Origin: Gammaproteobacteria bacterium
GTDB lineage: Bacteria > Pseudomonadota > Gammaproteobacteria > Pseudomonadales > JADFDG01
Length of the DNA stretch: 64,000 nt
Assembly: GCA_018262975.1 (NCBI GenBank)
Contig: JADFDG010000005.1
Coordinates: 124,001 to 188,000 of the forward strand
Direction of reading: 5' to 3'
Made by a program: the position numbers and the translations under genes. Each line of letters starts with the position of its first letter. Position 1 is the stretch's first letter. Positions 49,542 through 58,341 of this stretch are shown here, in pieces. The notes beneath the pieces are model-generated. The model ran no database searches. It was not told the DNA's origin and was given only the letters and a program-made list of their open reading frames with translations.

Positions 49542-50728
49542 GGGTGACTCGAGTTGGCGGCCGGCAGCACACGTGACAGCACGATCAGCCCGGCGACCGT
49601 CGAAAGGCCAGTGCCGAGCAGGATGCCGAGGCGCGCCTGGTCGATGTACAGGCTGCCCGGCGGCCAGGCCAGGGTGGTGATGAAAAGGCTCATGGTGAAA
49701 CCGATACCACACAGCAGTGACATGCCGTACAGCTGGCCCCAGGTGGTGCCGGTGGGCAAGCGGGCAATGCCCAGGCGGATCACCAGCAGGCTGGCGCCGA
49801 AGATACCCACCTGTTTGCCGAGGAACAGGCCGAGGGCCACCCCCAGCGTGACCGGTTCCATCAAGGTCGCGAGCGTGACGCCCTGCAGTGGCACGCCGGC
49901 ATTGGCAAAGGCGAACACCGGCACGATGAACAGCGTGACCCACGGCTGCAGTTCGCGCTCCAGCGAAGCGACCGGCGAACGCTGGCCGGCGCGATCTCGC
50001 AGGGGGATACACAGTGCCAGCAAGACCCCGGCCAGCGTGGCATGCACGCCCGACTTCAGCACGAAACTCCACATGAAGAAGCCGACCAGCAGGTACGGGG
50101 TGATGCGCGTCACCCCGTTGTTGTTCATCAGGATGAGCAGCGCCAGCGCGCCACCGGCCAGCGTCATCGACAGTTGCGACAACTGGCTGGTGTAGAACAG
50201 GGCGATGACGACGATGGCGCCCAGGTCATCGAGGATCGCCACCGACAGCAGGAAGACCTTCAGCGCCGGCGGCACCCGCCGGCCGAACAGGCTGAGCACG
50301 CCGAGGGCAAAGGCGATGTCGGTGGCCGACGGAATGGCCCAGCCGTGCATGGCCGCCGGGTCGCCGGCGGTCACCTGGCTGAACACCAGCGCCGGCACTG
50401 CCATGCCTCCCAGCGCCGCCACCGCCGGCAAGACCACCTGGCCCAGGCGCGACAACTCGCCCTCGACCACCTCGCGCTTGATCTCGAGGCCGACCAGGAA
50501 GAAGAACACGGCCATCAGGCCATCATTGATCCACAGCAGCAGGGGCTTCTCGATGCCCAGTTCGCCGATGCTGATCTGGCCGCGGGTCTCCAGCAGCGTC
50601 CGGTAATAGACATCGAACGGCCCGTTGGCCAGCAGCAGGGCCGCGATGGCCCCGGCCGCCAGCAGGACACCGCCGATCTTTTCAGGGGAAAAACCGCCGC
50701 TGTGGGCGTCAGGATGGGAGGTCGCCAT
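49538..50728 (-). CDS. nhaA: Na+/H+ antiporter NhaA
   Basis: A 396-residue, 12-helix inner-membrane antiporter exchanging protons for sodium. Hallmarks include VFFFLVGLEIKREVVEGEL, GWAIPSATDIAFALGVLSL and SVAILDDLGAIVVIALFYT, whose two adjacent Asp residues form the ion-binding site. The pH-sensor and helix-X regions are intact. The gene starts close to, and diverges from, the ubiE operon. It is directly coupled (ATGA) to the SbtA-like permease. Confidence 0.95.
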   Translation of the reverse strand: MATSHPDAHSGGFSPEKIGGVLLAAGAIAALLLANGPFDVYYRTLLETRGQISIGELGIEKPLLLWINDGLMAVFFFLVGLEIKREVVEGELSRLGQVVLPAVAALGGMAVPALVFSQVTAGDPAAMHGWAIPSATDIAFALGVLSLFGRRVPPALKVFLLSVAILDDLGAIVVIALFYTSQLSQLSMTLAGGALALLILMNNNGVTRITPYLLVGFFMWSFVLKSGVHATLAGVLLALCIPLRDRAGQRSPVASLERELQPWVTLFIVPVFAFANAGVPLQGVTLATLMEPVTLGVALGLFLGKQVGIFGASLLVIRLGIARLPTGTTWGQLYGMSLLCGIGFTMSLFITTLAWPPGSLYIDQARLGILLGTGLSTVAGLIVLSRVLPAANSSHP

Positions 50729-50756
50729 AGTCCCCTAGTGTAGCCCGCCGCACTGC

Positions 50757-50762
50757 TAGAAT
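50757..50762 (+). promoter_or_regulatory. candidate -10 box of the ubi operon
   Basis: TAGAAT in the context GCTAGAATGGCC, 32 bp upstream of the preferred FFLEELY-protein start. No good -35 was found. Confidence 0.4.
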
Positions 50763-50793
50763 GGCCACCCCCGCGACCCGTCACCGGAATGCC

Positions 50794-51504
50794 ATGCAGG
50801 CCCCCGAGCAACTGCGCACCGAACTGGAGCGTTACCACGCCCTGCGCCAGCACGCCGACCCGGCGTTCCGGGCGCGCCTGCATGCCCTGCAGGCCTTCCA
50901 GGCGCGACGCCTGCAACATACCCATGCCGCCCTGGTGGCCGACCCGCAGTACCGCGACGCCACCGGGCTGTTCCTCGACGACATCTACGGCGGCATCGAC
51001 CTGATGCCCATGGCGCGCGAGATCGAGCGCGCCCTGCCCCTGGCCATGCGCCTGCTGCCCGACTCGGTACTGCGCACCTCCGCCACCGCGCTGGAGATCA
51101 TGGTGCTGCTGCAGTCGGTCGACGAAGCGCTGTGCGAGCTGTATTTCGAAAAGCACGGCCACGCGGAACTGCAACTCGACTACTACATCGCCGCGGTACG
51201 CGAACTCGGCCGTTTCGACGAACGCCGGCGCGTGCTGGCGCTGGTGCGCGAACTCGGCCATGGTCTCGACAAGTACGTGCGCAGCCGGGTGATCTTCGCC
51301 ACCTTCCGCCTGGCCAGCAAGCCGGCGCACAAGTACGGCCTGGGCGCGCTGTACGATTTTCTCGACCGCGGCTTCCGCGTGATGCGCCCGCTGGGCAGCA
51401 CCCATGAACTGTTCGACGGCATGGCCCGCGACGAGGAGGCGGTACTCGATCGCCTCCAGGCCGGCGTTGCCGACCCCTTCCTACTCGAAGGAAAGACGCT
51501 GTGA
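50794..51504 (+). CDS. FFLEELY-motif protein
   Basis: A 236-residue cytosolic, mostly helical protein. The family signature FFLEELYG appears as LFLDDIYGG near residue 60, followed by [31 protein letters not shown]. The function is unknown, but the gene often neighbours ubiquinone genes in gammaproteobacteria. ATG 50794 is preferred to an upstream ATG at 50761, because the latter overlaps a -10-like TAGAAT and lacks a ribosome-binding site. It overlaps ubiE by 4 bp (GTGA), so it is the first gene of a ubi operon. Confidence 0.8.
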   Translation: MQAPEQLRTELERYHALRQHADPAFRARLHALQAFQARRLQHTHAALVADPQYRDATGLFLDDIYGGIDLMPMAREIERALPLAMRLLPDSVLRTSATALEIMVLLQSVDEALCELYFEKHGHAELQLDYYIAAVRELGRFDERRRVLALVRELGHGLDKYVRSRVIFATFRLASKPAHKYGLGALYDFLDRGFRVMRPLGSTHELFDGMARDEEAVLDRLQAGVADPFLLEGKTL

Positions 51505-52262
51505 GCGACCCGAACAACAGGCAGGACACCACCCACTTCGGCTTCGAAACAGTGAAGCGCGAGGAAAAGGTCAAGCGCGTCGCCGGCGTGTTCCACTCGG
51601 TGGCCGCCCAGTACGACCTGATGAACGACCTGATGTCGGCCGGCATCCACCGCCTGTGGAAGCGCTTCGCGCTGGAAGTCAGCGGCGTGCGCCCGGGCCA
51701 GCGCGTGCTGGACCTCGCCGCCGGCACCGGCGACATCAGCATGCTGTTCGCCGACCGAGTGGGGCCGACCGGCACGGTGGTCATGAGCGACATCAACGAT
51801 TCGATGCTGGGCGTGGGCCGTGACCGCGTCACCGACCGCGGCTACGCCGGCAACATCGAGTTCGTGCTGGCCAACGCCGAGAAGTTGCCGTTTGCCTCCA
51901 ACAGTTTCGACATCGTCAGCATCGGCTTCGGCCTGCGCAACGTCACCGACAAGGACGCCGCGCTCGCCGAGATGCACCGCGTGCTCAAGCCGGGCGGCCG
52001 CGTGCTGGTGCTGGAGTTCTCCAAGCCGGTGATCGAGCCGCTGTCACGCCTGTACGACCTCTACTCGTTCAGCCTGCTGCCGAAGATCGGCCGTATCGTC
52101 ACCGGTGACGAGGACAGTTACCGCTACCTCGCCGAGTCCATCCGCATGCATCCCGACCAGGAAACGCTGCGCGGCATGATGGAAAAGGCCGGGCTGGTGA
52201 AGTGCGAGTACTTCAACATGACGGCGGGCATCGTTGCCGTGCACCGGGGATTCAAGGCATGA
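51501..52262 (+). CDS. ubiE: ubiquinone/menaquinone C-methyltransferase UbiE
   Basis: A 253-residue SAM-dependent methyltransferase. It begins [20 protein letters not shown], has the SAM-binding [11 protein letters not shown], and the family motifs [16 protein letters not shown] and [17 protein letters not shown]. It methylates the ring carbon of demethylubiquinone precursors (and demethylmenaquinone where present). GTG start at 51501 overlaps the preceding gene, and the stop overlaps ubiJ by 4 bp. Confidence 0.97.
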   Translation: MSDPNNRQDTTHFGFETVKREEKVKRVAGVFHSVAAQYDLMNDLMSAGIHRLWKRFALEVSGVRPGQRVLDLAAGTGDISMLFADRVGPTGTVVMSDINDSMLGVGRDRVTDRGYAGNIEFVLANAEKLPFASNSFDIVSIGFGLRNVTDKDAALAEMHRVLKPGGRVLVLEFSKPVIEPLSRLYDLYSFSLLPKIGRIVTGDEDSYRYLAESIRMHPDQETLRGMMEKAGLVKCEYFNMTAGIVAVHRGFKA

Positions 52263-52948
52263 GCCGCGACCCGCGCGACCGACCCTCGCTGCGCGACACC
52301 GCCACCGGCGGCAGCGTATTCGCGCCGGTACTGACCCTGCTGGAGCGCGCACTAAACGATGCGCTGCGCTATGACCCGGCCACCCGCCAGCGCCTCGCCG
52401 CCCACAAGGGCCGCGTGCTGGCCATCGAGTGCCGCCAGCCGCCGGTGAACGCCTACTTCCTATTCACCGCGGAGGGCGTTGAGATCTACGACAGTTGCGA
52501 GACGGAAACCGACGCCACCATCCGCGCCGGCGCCATCGGCCTGCTGCGCCAGCTGGCGGCCGAGCGCCCGGACGTTGCGCCCGCCGGTGGCGACGTGCAG
52601 GTGGCCGGTGATGCGCGCTTCGTGCAGGAGATCGTGAAGATCGCCCGCGACGTGGATATCGACTGGGAAGAACCACTGGCACGCATCGTCGGCGACGTGG
52701 CGGCACGCCAAGTGGGCGAACTGCTGCGTGGCGCGGCAACATTCTTCATGCGCGCCACCACCAGCCTCAAGCGCGACGGCGAGGATTTCCTGCGCCATGA
52801 ACTGGCGCTGTTCCCGCCCAAGCAGGCGATGCGCGAGTTCCTCACCGACATCGACGAGTTGCGTCTCGACACCGACCGCGTGGCGGCGCGCATCGCCGCC
52901 CTGCGCGCACGCGCCGACGCCCTGGCCGCCGGCAACCGGAACTCCTGA
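52259..52948 (+). CDS. ubiJ: ubiquinone biosynthesis accessory factor UbiJ
   Basis: A 229-residue protein with an N-terminal SCP2-like lipid-binding domain ([33 protein letters not shown]) and a helical C-terminus ([25 protein letters not shown]). UbiJ, with UbiK, scaffolds the soluble Ubi complex and is thought to bind the quinone intermediate. The position between ubiE and ubiB, with ATGA coupling to ubiE, is diagnostic. Sequence is less conserved than its neighbours, so the name rests partly on context. Confidence 0.88.
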   Translation: MSRDPRDRPSLRDTATGGSVFAPVLTLLERALNDALRYDPATRQRLAAHKGRVLAIECRQPPVNAYFLFTAEGVEIYDSCETETDATIRAGAIGLLRQLAAERPDVAPAGGDVQVAGDARFVQEIVKIARDVDIDWEEPLARIVGDVAARQVGELLRGAATFFMRATTSLKRDGEDFLRHELALFPPKQAMREFLTDIDELRLDTDRVAARIAALRARADALAAGNRNS

Positions 52949-52952
52949 CGCG

Positions 52953-54557
52953 ATGAGCAACGCCGCGCGCATCCTCAAGGTTCTCAACACCATCGCCCGC
53001 TATCGCTTGCTGGCGCTGCTGCCGGGCCACCCGCTCACCTGGCCGGCGCGTGCGCTGCTGTGGCTGTTCCCGGGACGCTGGCTGCCGGCACCCGCTGCGC
53101 CCGAGGCGGCGCGGCTGCGCCTGGCGCTGGAACAGCTCGGCCCGATCTTCGTGAAGCTCGGCCAGCTGCTCGCCACCCGCCGCGACCTGTTCGACGACGG
53201 GGTGTGCGACGAACTCGCGAAGCTGCAGGACCAGGTGGCGCCGTTCCCCGACCATATCGCGCACGCCATCATCGCCCGCGAGACGGGACGGCCGGTTAGC
53301 GAGGTGTTCGCGCGCATCGACCCGACACCGCTGGCCGCCGCGTCGGTGGCGCAGGTGTACGCCGCGCAGCGCATTGATGGCCGCGAAGTAGTGATCAAGT
53401 TGCTGCGCCCGGGCATCGCCACTGCCATCGAAGCCGACCTCGCCGTGATGCGCATGCTGGCCGGCTGGCTGGAAGCGCTGTGGGACGAGGCAAAGCTGTT
53501 CCAGCCGTCGCGCGTGGTGGCGCAGTACGCCGACACCATCCATGCCGAGATCGATTTGCGCCGCGAGGCCGCGAACAGCGAGCGCATGCGGCTGGCCTTC
53601 GCGGATTCGTCGCTGCTGTACATCCCGCCCATGCACATGGACCTGGTGCGCGAGACCATGCTGGTCATGGACCGCATGCACGGCGTGCCGGTCACCGACG
53701 TGGCGACGCTCGACGCGCTGGGCATCGACCGGCGCGTGCTGGCCACGCGCGGCGTCGAGATCTTCTTCACCCAGGTCTTCCGCGACAATTTCTTCCACGC
53801 GGACATGCACCCGGGCAACATCTTCGTGTCGCGCGAGCATGTGCAGGCGCCGCAATACATCGCCATTGATTGCGCCATCGCCGGCAGCCTGACCCGCGAG
53901 GACCAGCTGCTGCTGGCGCGCCTCACGCTGGCGCTGATCCAGCGCGACTGGCGTCGGCTGGTGCGACTGGTGGACGACAACGGCTGGCTGCCGGCCGGCA
54001 CCGACCTCGACGCCTTTACCCGCGACGTGGAAGCCATTGCCGCGCCGGTGATGGACCGCCCGATCGCCGAGGTGGCGTTCGCGCCCACCGTGCTCAAGCT
54101 GTTTGCGCTGGCCCGGCACTACCACGTGGGCGCACCGGTGCAGTTCATGCTGCTGATCAAGACGCTGGCGCACATCGAGGGCCTCGGCCGCCGCCTGTAC
54201 CCGCAACTGGACATCTGGACCATCGGCCGACCGATGCTGGAAGAGTGGCTGTACGCGCAGTTCTCGCCGGCAGTGGTGGCGAAGGATTTCGCGCGCGCGG
54301 CACCGGACTGGCTCGCGTCCCTGCCCGACCTGCCGCGCCACTTCGACGAGGCCTTCCGCGCACTGCGCCAAAGCGAGCGGCGCCACAACGCGCTGCGCGA
54401 CGAGCTGCGTGCGCGCGAGACGCGGCTCAAGCGCACCGTGGTGCTCACCGGTGCCGGCGCGGCGCTGCTGGTGTCAGGCTTGCTGCAGGCGGGCATTGTC
54501 GCGGGCTTCACCGCGGCTGCCGGCGCGATCCTGCTCGGGGTCGCGCTCTTCCTATAG
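52953..54557 (+). CDS. ubiB: ubiquinone biosynthesis atypical kinase UbiB
   Basis: A 534-residue membrane-associated ADCK/ABC1-type kinase-like protein. It has the KxGQ signature (FVKLGQLLATRRDLF), the AAAS loop (LAAASVAQVYAA) replacing the usual P-loop, the catalytic loop FFHADMHPGNIF and AIDCAIAGSL in the DFG position. Two C-terminal hydrophobic helices (about 495-534) anchor it. It acts as an ATPase supporting ubiquinone synthesis. The stop TAG is embedded in an ATAGAGAGGGGG remnant, a decayed half-REP. Confidence 0.95.
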   Translation: MSNAARILKVLNTIARYRLLALLPGHPLTWPARALLWLFPGRWLPAPAAPEAARLRLALEQLGPIFVKLGQLLATRRDLFDDGVCDELAKLQDQVAPFPDHIAHAIIARETGRPVSEVFARIDPTPLAAASVAQVYAAQRIDGREVVIKLLRPGIATAIEADLAVMRMLAGWLEALWDEAKLFQPSRVVAQYADTIHAEIDLRREAANSERMRLAFADSSLLYIPPMHMDLVRETMLVMDRMHGVPVTDVATLDALGIDRRVLATRGVEIFFTQVFRDNFFHADMHPGNIFVSREHVQAPQYIAIDCAIAGSLTREDQLLLARLTLALIQRDWRRLVRLVDDNGWLPAGTDLDAFTRDVEAIAAPVMDRPIAEVAFAPTVLKLFALARHYHVGAPVQFMLLIKTLAHIEGLGRRLYPQLDIWTIGRPMLEEWLYAQFSPAVVAKDFARAAPDWLASLPDLPRHFDEAFRALRQSERRHNALRDELRARETRLKRTVVLTGAGAALLVSGLLQAGIVAGFTAAAGAILLGVALFL

Positions 54558-54565
54558 AGAGGGGG
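54554..54565. repeat. REP remnant at the ubiB stop
   Basis: ATAGAGAGGGGG matches the left half of the REP unit with one change (GTAG to ATAG), but the hairpin is missing. It contains the ubiB stop codon. Confidence 0.5.
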
Positions 54566-54571
54566 AAGGCA

Positions 54572-54808
54572 TCAGGCCTTCAGCCACTGCACGATCTCGT
54601 CGCGCGTCGGGATGCGACCGCTGCACACCAGTTTTTCGTTGATGACCAGGCCCGGCGACGACATCAGGTCGTACGCAAGCATCTCCTTCATGTCGGTGAC
54701 CTTGGAGAACTCCGCGGCGATACCGGCAATCGTCGCCGCTTCGCGCGCCACCGCCTCCAGCTTGCGGCAGTTGGCACAACCCGAACCCAGGATCTTGACC
54801 GTTACCAT
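54572..54808 (-). CDS. small redox-active thioredoxin-like protein of ars operon
   Basis: A 78-residue thioredoxin-fold protein of the TM0996/thioredoxin_3 type. It begins MVTVKILGSGCANCRKLEAV with a CxxC active site, and has the conserved cis-Pro segment LMSSPGLVINEKLV. Such mini-thioredoxins are regularly encoded behind DUF318/ArsP-type permeases in arsenic operons, possibly supplying reducing power or handling thiol-bound arsenicals. It starts 32 bp after the permease stop. Confidence 0.85.
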   Translation of the reverse strand: MVTVKILGSGCANCRKLEAVAREAATIAGIAAEFSKVTDMKEMLAYDLMSSPGLVINEKLVCSGRIPTRDEIVQWLKA

Positions 54809-54840
54809 GCAACACCTCCACCCCGTCGATTTCCGGACAT

Positions 54841-56280
54841 TCACGCCTGCTGCAACTGCCGGCGGCGCAGCCGCGCAATAGCCACCGCCAGCACGGCAAT
54901 CCACCCGCAAAGAACCAGCAACAACAGGCCCGGACTCACGCCATCCACCCAGGCCCCGTAGAGCAGCCCCGCCGTCACGCTGAATACCGCCACCATGCCC
55001 ACGTAGGCGGCCGTCTTGGCGCGACCGATGACGGCGGCGACCATCAGCATGCTTTGCAGGCTCAACTCCGGATCGGCCATGAGATAGGCGAGCAACGGCC
55101 CCGGGTGCATGCCGAGGTCCAGGAACATGCGCGCCACGGGGACTTCCACCAGCGTCGGGAAGTACATGAACACGCCGAACAGCACCGCGACCGCGTTAGC
55201 CATCACCGTATTGCTGCCGGCCAGGCTCTCGATCCACTCCGGCCGGATGACCTCGCGCACCATGCCGACGATGAATACGCCGACCACCAGCAACACGAAG
55301 ATCTGCTTCACGAAGCGCCACGATTCCCATAGCCATGCCTGGCGGTCATCAACGCCGAGGCGGCCGAGGAAATGCCAGGCTGACCACAGCGTGGCGCCCA
55401 CCGCGACGAACCGGCCGGTGACCCCCACTTCCACGCCGCCGGCATGCGGCGTGATGCGCAGCGTTGCCACCAGCAACGTGGCAGCTGCAAGACCCAGGGT
55501 GACCCAGGTCCAGCGGTTGGCGCCCTCGATGATGTTTTCCATGCCCTTCCAGGCCACGGCGGCAATCAGCAGCAACAGGCCGATGAGCACCGAGCCCTGC
55601 ACGCTCACGCCCTCTTCTCCTTTTGCTGGATCGAAGGGAACCCAGCGCGACAGCGTTTGTTGCCAGGTGTCCACCCAGGACAGCGGCAGATCGACGGCCG
55701 CGAGCGTTGCGGTGAGTGGCCACAATTTCAACGTGCCGGCGATGAGCAGGGCGACCAGCGACAGCAACACGCCGAGGGCCGCCGGCGTGATCACGGCCTG
55801 GCCGGCAAACAGCGCATCGGTCTGCGCGTCATGGCGGGCGTCGTCCCGCCAGAACAGCATCGCCATCAACACGCCAATGCCCATGCCGAACAGCAGGCAG
55901 AGCAGCAATCTCGCGGCAGCGAACTCCGGCCCGAGGATGCTGCCCGTGTAGGCGAGCGCCATGATGTTGCCCGCCGGCGCGAAGAACAGGAAGGTGATGG
56001 CCGGACCGATGCCGGCGCCCTTGCGGAAAATGCCGGCGAACAACGGCACGATGGTGCACGAGCACACCGCCAGCAGTGAACCGGCGGCGGCCGCTGCCGG
56101 GTAAGACACGTGCGCCGGCGTGCTGCGGCCGAGCCAGCGCGTGATGCTGCCCTTGGGAATCAGCGCCGCCATCGCACCGGCGATGAAGAATGCCGGCAAC
56201 AGGCACAACAGCACGTGTGCAGCGAGGTAGGCCGCCAGGTTGCCGGTACCGCTTTTCAGCAAGGGCAGGATCAGGTCCAC
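54841..56280 (-). CDS. DUF318/ArsP-type permease
   Basis: A 479-residue inner-membrane protein with about ten membrane helices. The N-terminal half carries GSLLAVCSCTIVPLFAGIFRKGAG, the conserved CxC-containing motif of PF03773 permeases; the C-terminal half repeats the layout (FMYFPTLVEVPVARMFLDLG). ArsP members export trivalent organoarsenicals; others in the family have unassigned substrates. The GTG start lies 4 bp after the acr3 stop. The operon setting argues for an arsenic-linked role. Confidence 0.82.
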   Translation of the reverse strand: MDLILPLLKSGTGNLAAYLAAHVLLCLLPAFFIAGAMAALIPKGSITRWLGRSTPAHVSYPAAAAAGSLLAVCSCTIVPLFAGIFRKGAGIGPAITFLFFAPAGNIMALAYTGSILGPEFAAARLLLCLLFGMGIGVLMAMLFWRDDARHDAQTDALFAGQAVITPAALGVLLSLVALLIAGTLKLWPLTATLAAVDLPLSWVDTWQQTLSRWVPFDPAKGEEGVSVQGSVLIGLLLLIAAVAWKGMENIIEGANRWTWVTLGLAAATLLVATLRITPHAGGVEVGVTGRFVAVGATLWSAWHFLGRLGVDDRQAWLWESWRFVKQIFVLLVVGVFIVGMVREVIRPEWIESLAGSNTVMANAVAVLFGVFMYFPTLVEVPVARMFLDLGMHPGPLLAYLMADPELSLQSMLMVAAVIGRAKTAAYVGMVAVFSVTAGLLYGAWVDGVSPGLLLLVLCGWIAVLAVAIARLRRRQLQQA

Positions 56281-56284
56281 TCGC

Positions 56285-57307
56285 TCACCTCCCGCGTTCG
56301 TACCACGGCTTGCTGGCGTTGACCACGCGCACCACCAGCAGCATCACCGGCACCTCGATCAGCACGCCAACCACGGTGGCCAGCGCGGCCCCGGAATGAA
56401 AGCCGAACAGGCTGATCGCCGTGGCCACCGCCAGCTCGAAGAAATTCGACGCGCCGATCAGCGCCGACGGGCAGGCGATCTCGTGACGCTCGCCGACGGC
56501 ACGGTTCAGCCAGTAGGCGAGCCCCGAGTTGAACAGTACCTGTATCAGGATCGGCACCGCCAGCAAGGCAATGACCAGCGGCTGCGCGAGGATCTGTTCG
56601 CCCTGGTAGCCGAACAGCAACACCAGCGTGGCCAGCAGCGCCCCCATCGACCACGGGCCGATCCGCGCCATCGCCGCGTCGAAGGCCGCTTGCCCTTGCG
56701 CCAGCAGGGCCTTGCGCCACCACTGGGCGATGGCCACCGGGATCACGATGTAAAGCACCACCGACGTGAGCAACGTATCCCACGGCACGCTGATGGACGC
56801 CATGCCCAGCAGCACCGCGACGATCGGTGCAAACGCAACGATCATGATCGCGTCGTTGACCGCCACCTGGGTCAGCGTGAACAGCGGATCGCCATTGGTG
56901 AGGCGGCTCCACACGAACACCATCGCCGTGCACGGCGCGGCGGCCAGCAGGATCAGGCCGGCTACGTAGCTGTCGATCTGGTCGGCGGGCAGGTACGGCG
57001 CGAACAGGTGGCGGATGAAGATCCACGCCAGCAGTGCCATCGAGAACGGCTTGACCAGCCAGTTCACGAACAGCGTGACGCCGATACCGCGCGTGTGCTG
57101 GCGCAACTCGCGCATGGCGGAGAAGTCCACTTTCACCAGCATCGGGATGATCATCACCCAGATCAGCAGGCCGACGGGGATGTTGACCTGCGCGACCTCG
57201 AGGCTGCCGAACGTCTGGAAGAACGCGGGCAGCAACTTGCCGAGCGCGACGCCGGCGACGATGCACAGGAACACCCACCACGTGAGGTGCCGTTCGAACA
57301 GGTTCAT
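56285..57307 (-). CDS. acr3: arsenite efflux transporter Acr3
   Basis: A 340-residue, ten-helix transporter of the Acr3 (BASS-like) family. The conserved Cys in ILLAAAPCTAMVFVWSRLTNG is the arsenite ligand, and ALIGASNFFELAVATAISLFG is the second signature. It expels arsenite across the inner membrane using the proton motive force. It follows arsC by 5 bp and precedes the DUF318 permease by 4 bp, so the operon is tightly packed. Confidence 0.95.
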   Translation of the reverse strand: MNLFERHLTWWVFLCIVAGVALGKLLPAFFQTFGSLEVAQVNIPVGLLIWVMIIPMLVKVDFSAMRELRQHTRGIGVTLFVNWLVKPFSMALLAWIFIRHLFAPYLPADQIDSYVAGLILLAAAPCTAMVFVWSRLTNGDPLFTLTQVAVNDAIMIVAFAPIVAVLLGMASISVPWDTLLTSVVLYIVIPVAIAQWWRKALLAQGQAAFDAAMARIGPWSMGALLATLVLLFGYQGEQILAQPLVIALLAVPILIQVLFNSGLAYWLNRAVGERHEIACPSALIGASNFFELAVATAISLFGFHSGAALATVVGVLIEVPVMLLVVRVVNASKPWYERGR

Positions 57308-57312
57308 GGGCG

Positions 57313-57792
57313 TTACCTCACCTGGGTGCCGATGCGATCGAGCCCGGCCTTGAGCCGTGCCTTGTCGTTCTTCAATTCATCCAGCGGCAGCGCGAGGAAT
57401 GCCTCGATGCGCGCGCGCAGGATGCGATAGGCCGTCATGAACGCCGCATCGATTTCCTCGTCGGTTCCGGTGGCATGCGCCGGGTCCTCGACGCCCCAGT
57501 GGGTGCGCAGCACCGGGCCGAGGTAGGCCGGGCAGGTCTCGCCGGCCGCACTGCCGCAAACGGTGATCACGATGTCCGGCGTCACCGGCAGGTCGTCCCA
57601 GGACTTGCTGTGGTATCCCTCGGTGGAGATGCCTTCGCGCGCCAGCAGCGCGAGCGATCGCGGATGCACGTACCCGGCCGGCTTGCTGCCGGCACTGACG
57701 GCGCGCCAGCCGGCCGGCGCCAGATGGTTGAAGGTCGCTTCGGCGAGGATCGAACGGCAGGAGTTGCCGGTGCAGAGGAACAGTACGTTCAT
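57313..57792 (-). CDS. arsC: arsenate reductase, LMW-phosphatase (thioredoxin-coupled) type
   Basis: A 159-residue protein of the low-molecular-weight tyrosine phosphatase fold. The P-loop CTGNSCRS (C7 to S14) binds arsenate, and the redox Cys pair is seen in VCGSAAGETCP. It reduces arsenate to arsenite, with electrons from thioredoxin, so that Acr3 can export it. It is second in the operon, 3 bp after arsR. Confidence 0.95.
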   Translation of the reverse strand: MNVLFLCTGNSCRSILAEATFNHLAPAGWRAVSAGSKPAGYVHPRSLALLAREGISTEGYHSKSWDDLPVTPDIVITVCGSAAGETCPAYLGPVLRTHWGVEDPAHATGTDEEIDAAFMTAYRILRARIEAFLALPLDELKNDKARLKAGLDRIGTQVR

Positions 57793-57795
57793 GGG

Positions 57796-58155
57796 TCAAC
57801 CTTTGCGGCGGGTCGCCGGGGTTTCGGGGGTGCAGGCAGCCGGCTCCGGCGGCGCCAGGCATTTGCCTGGCTGCCCGCCACAGCATTCCTCGGTGAGGAA
57901 GGCCACCATGTCGCGCATCTGCGCCAGGTTGGCCCGGTAGCGCAGGAAGCGGCCCTCCTGCGCGACGGTCACCATGCCGGCGTGGCTCATGGCCTTCAGG
58001 TGGAAGGACAAGGTGGTGGCCGGGATGTCCAGGGCAGCGGCGATCGCACCGGCAACCATGCCCTCCTCGCCCTGGCGGACCAGCAACCGGTAGACGTCCA
58101 GCCGCACCGCCGACGCCAGTGACTCGAACACGCGTATGGCCTCGGCCTTGTCCAT
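57796..58155 (-). CDS. arsR: ArsR-family arsenic-responsive repressor
   Basis: A 119-residue winged-helix repressor. The HTH spans IAAALDIPATTLSFHLKAMSHAG. Instead of the classic CxC in the DNA-recognition helix, cysteines lie near the C-terminus (EECCGG and KCLAPPEPAAC), so it belongs to a class that senses As(III) through C-terminal cysteine pairs. It represses the ars operon until arsenite binds. ATG 58155 is preferred to GTG 58164 because GGTGGGG upstream is better spaced. Confidence 0.92.
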   Translation of the reverse strand: MDKAEAIRVFESLASAVRLDVYRLLVRQGEEGMVAGAIAAALDIPATTLSFHLKAMSHAGMVTVAQEGRFLRYRANLAQMRDMVAFLTEECCGGQPGKCLAPPEPAACTPETPATRRKG

Positions 58156-58166
58156 CGACCCCACCC

Positions 58167-58182
58167 TTCCAGAATACTGGAA
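58167..58182 (-). promoter_or_regulatory. candidate ArsR operator
   Basis: TTCCAG-N4-CTGGAA is a perfect 6-bp palindrome ending 11 bp upstream of the arsR start, adjacent to CAATAG-type AT-rich sequence. The position fits autoregulation by ArsR. Confidence 0.55.
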
Positions 58183-58229
58183 CTATTGAAGCATCGCCGG
58201 GACGACCGGTCAAACCGGGACCGCCCCCC

Positions 58230-58280
58230 CTGTCACCCCATCGCCGCAAAACCTTCAACAAGCCGCAAGCAGGCTGTCAT
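58230..58280 (+). promoter_or_regulatory. candidate Pho-box half-sites
   Basis: CTGTCAC (58230-58236) and CTGTCAT (58274-58280) match the PhoB half-site; the latter is followed 5 bp later by CTGACTA. The spacing does not fit a perfect 11-bp Pho box, so the assignment is weak. Confidence 0.3.
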
Positions 58281-58341
58281 CCACGCTGACTACGGTGGCC
58301 GGGCATTTCCCTTTCCCGCCAACTCCCACGGGTGCATTGCC

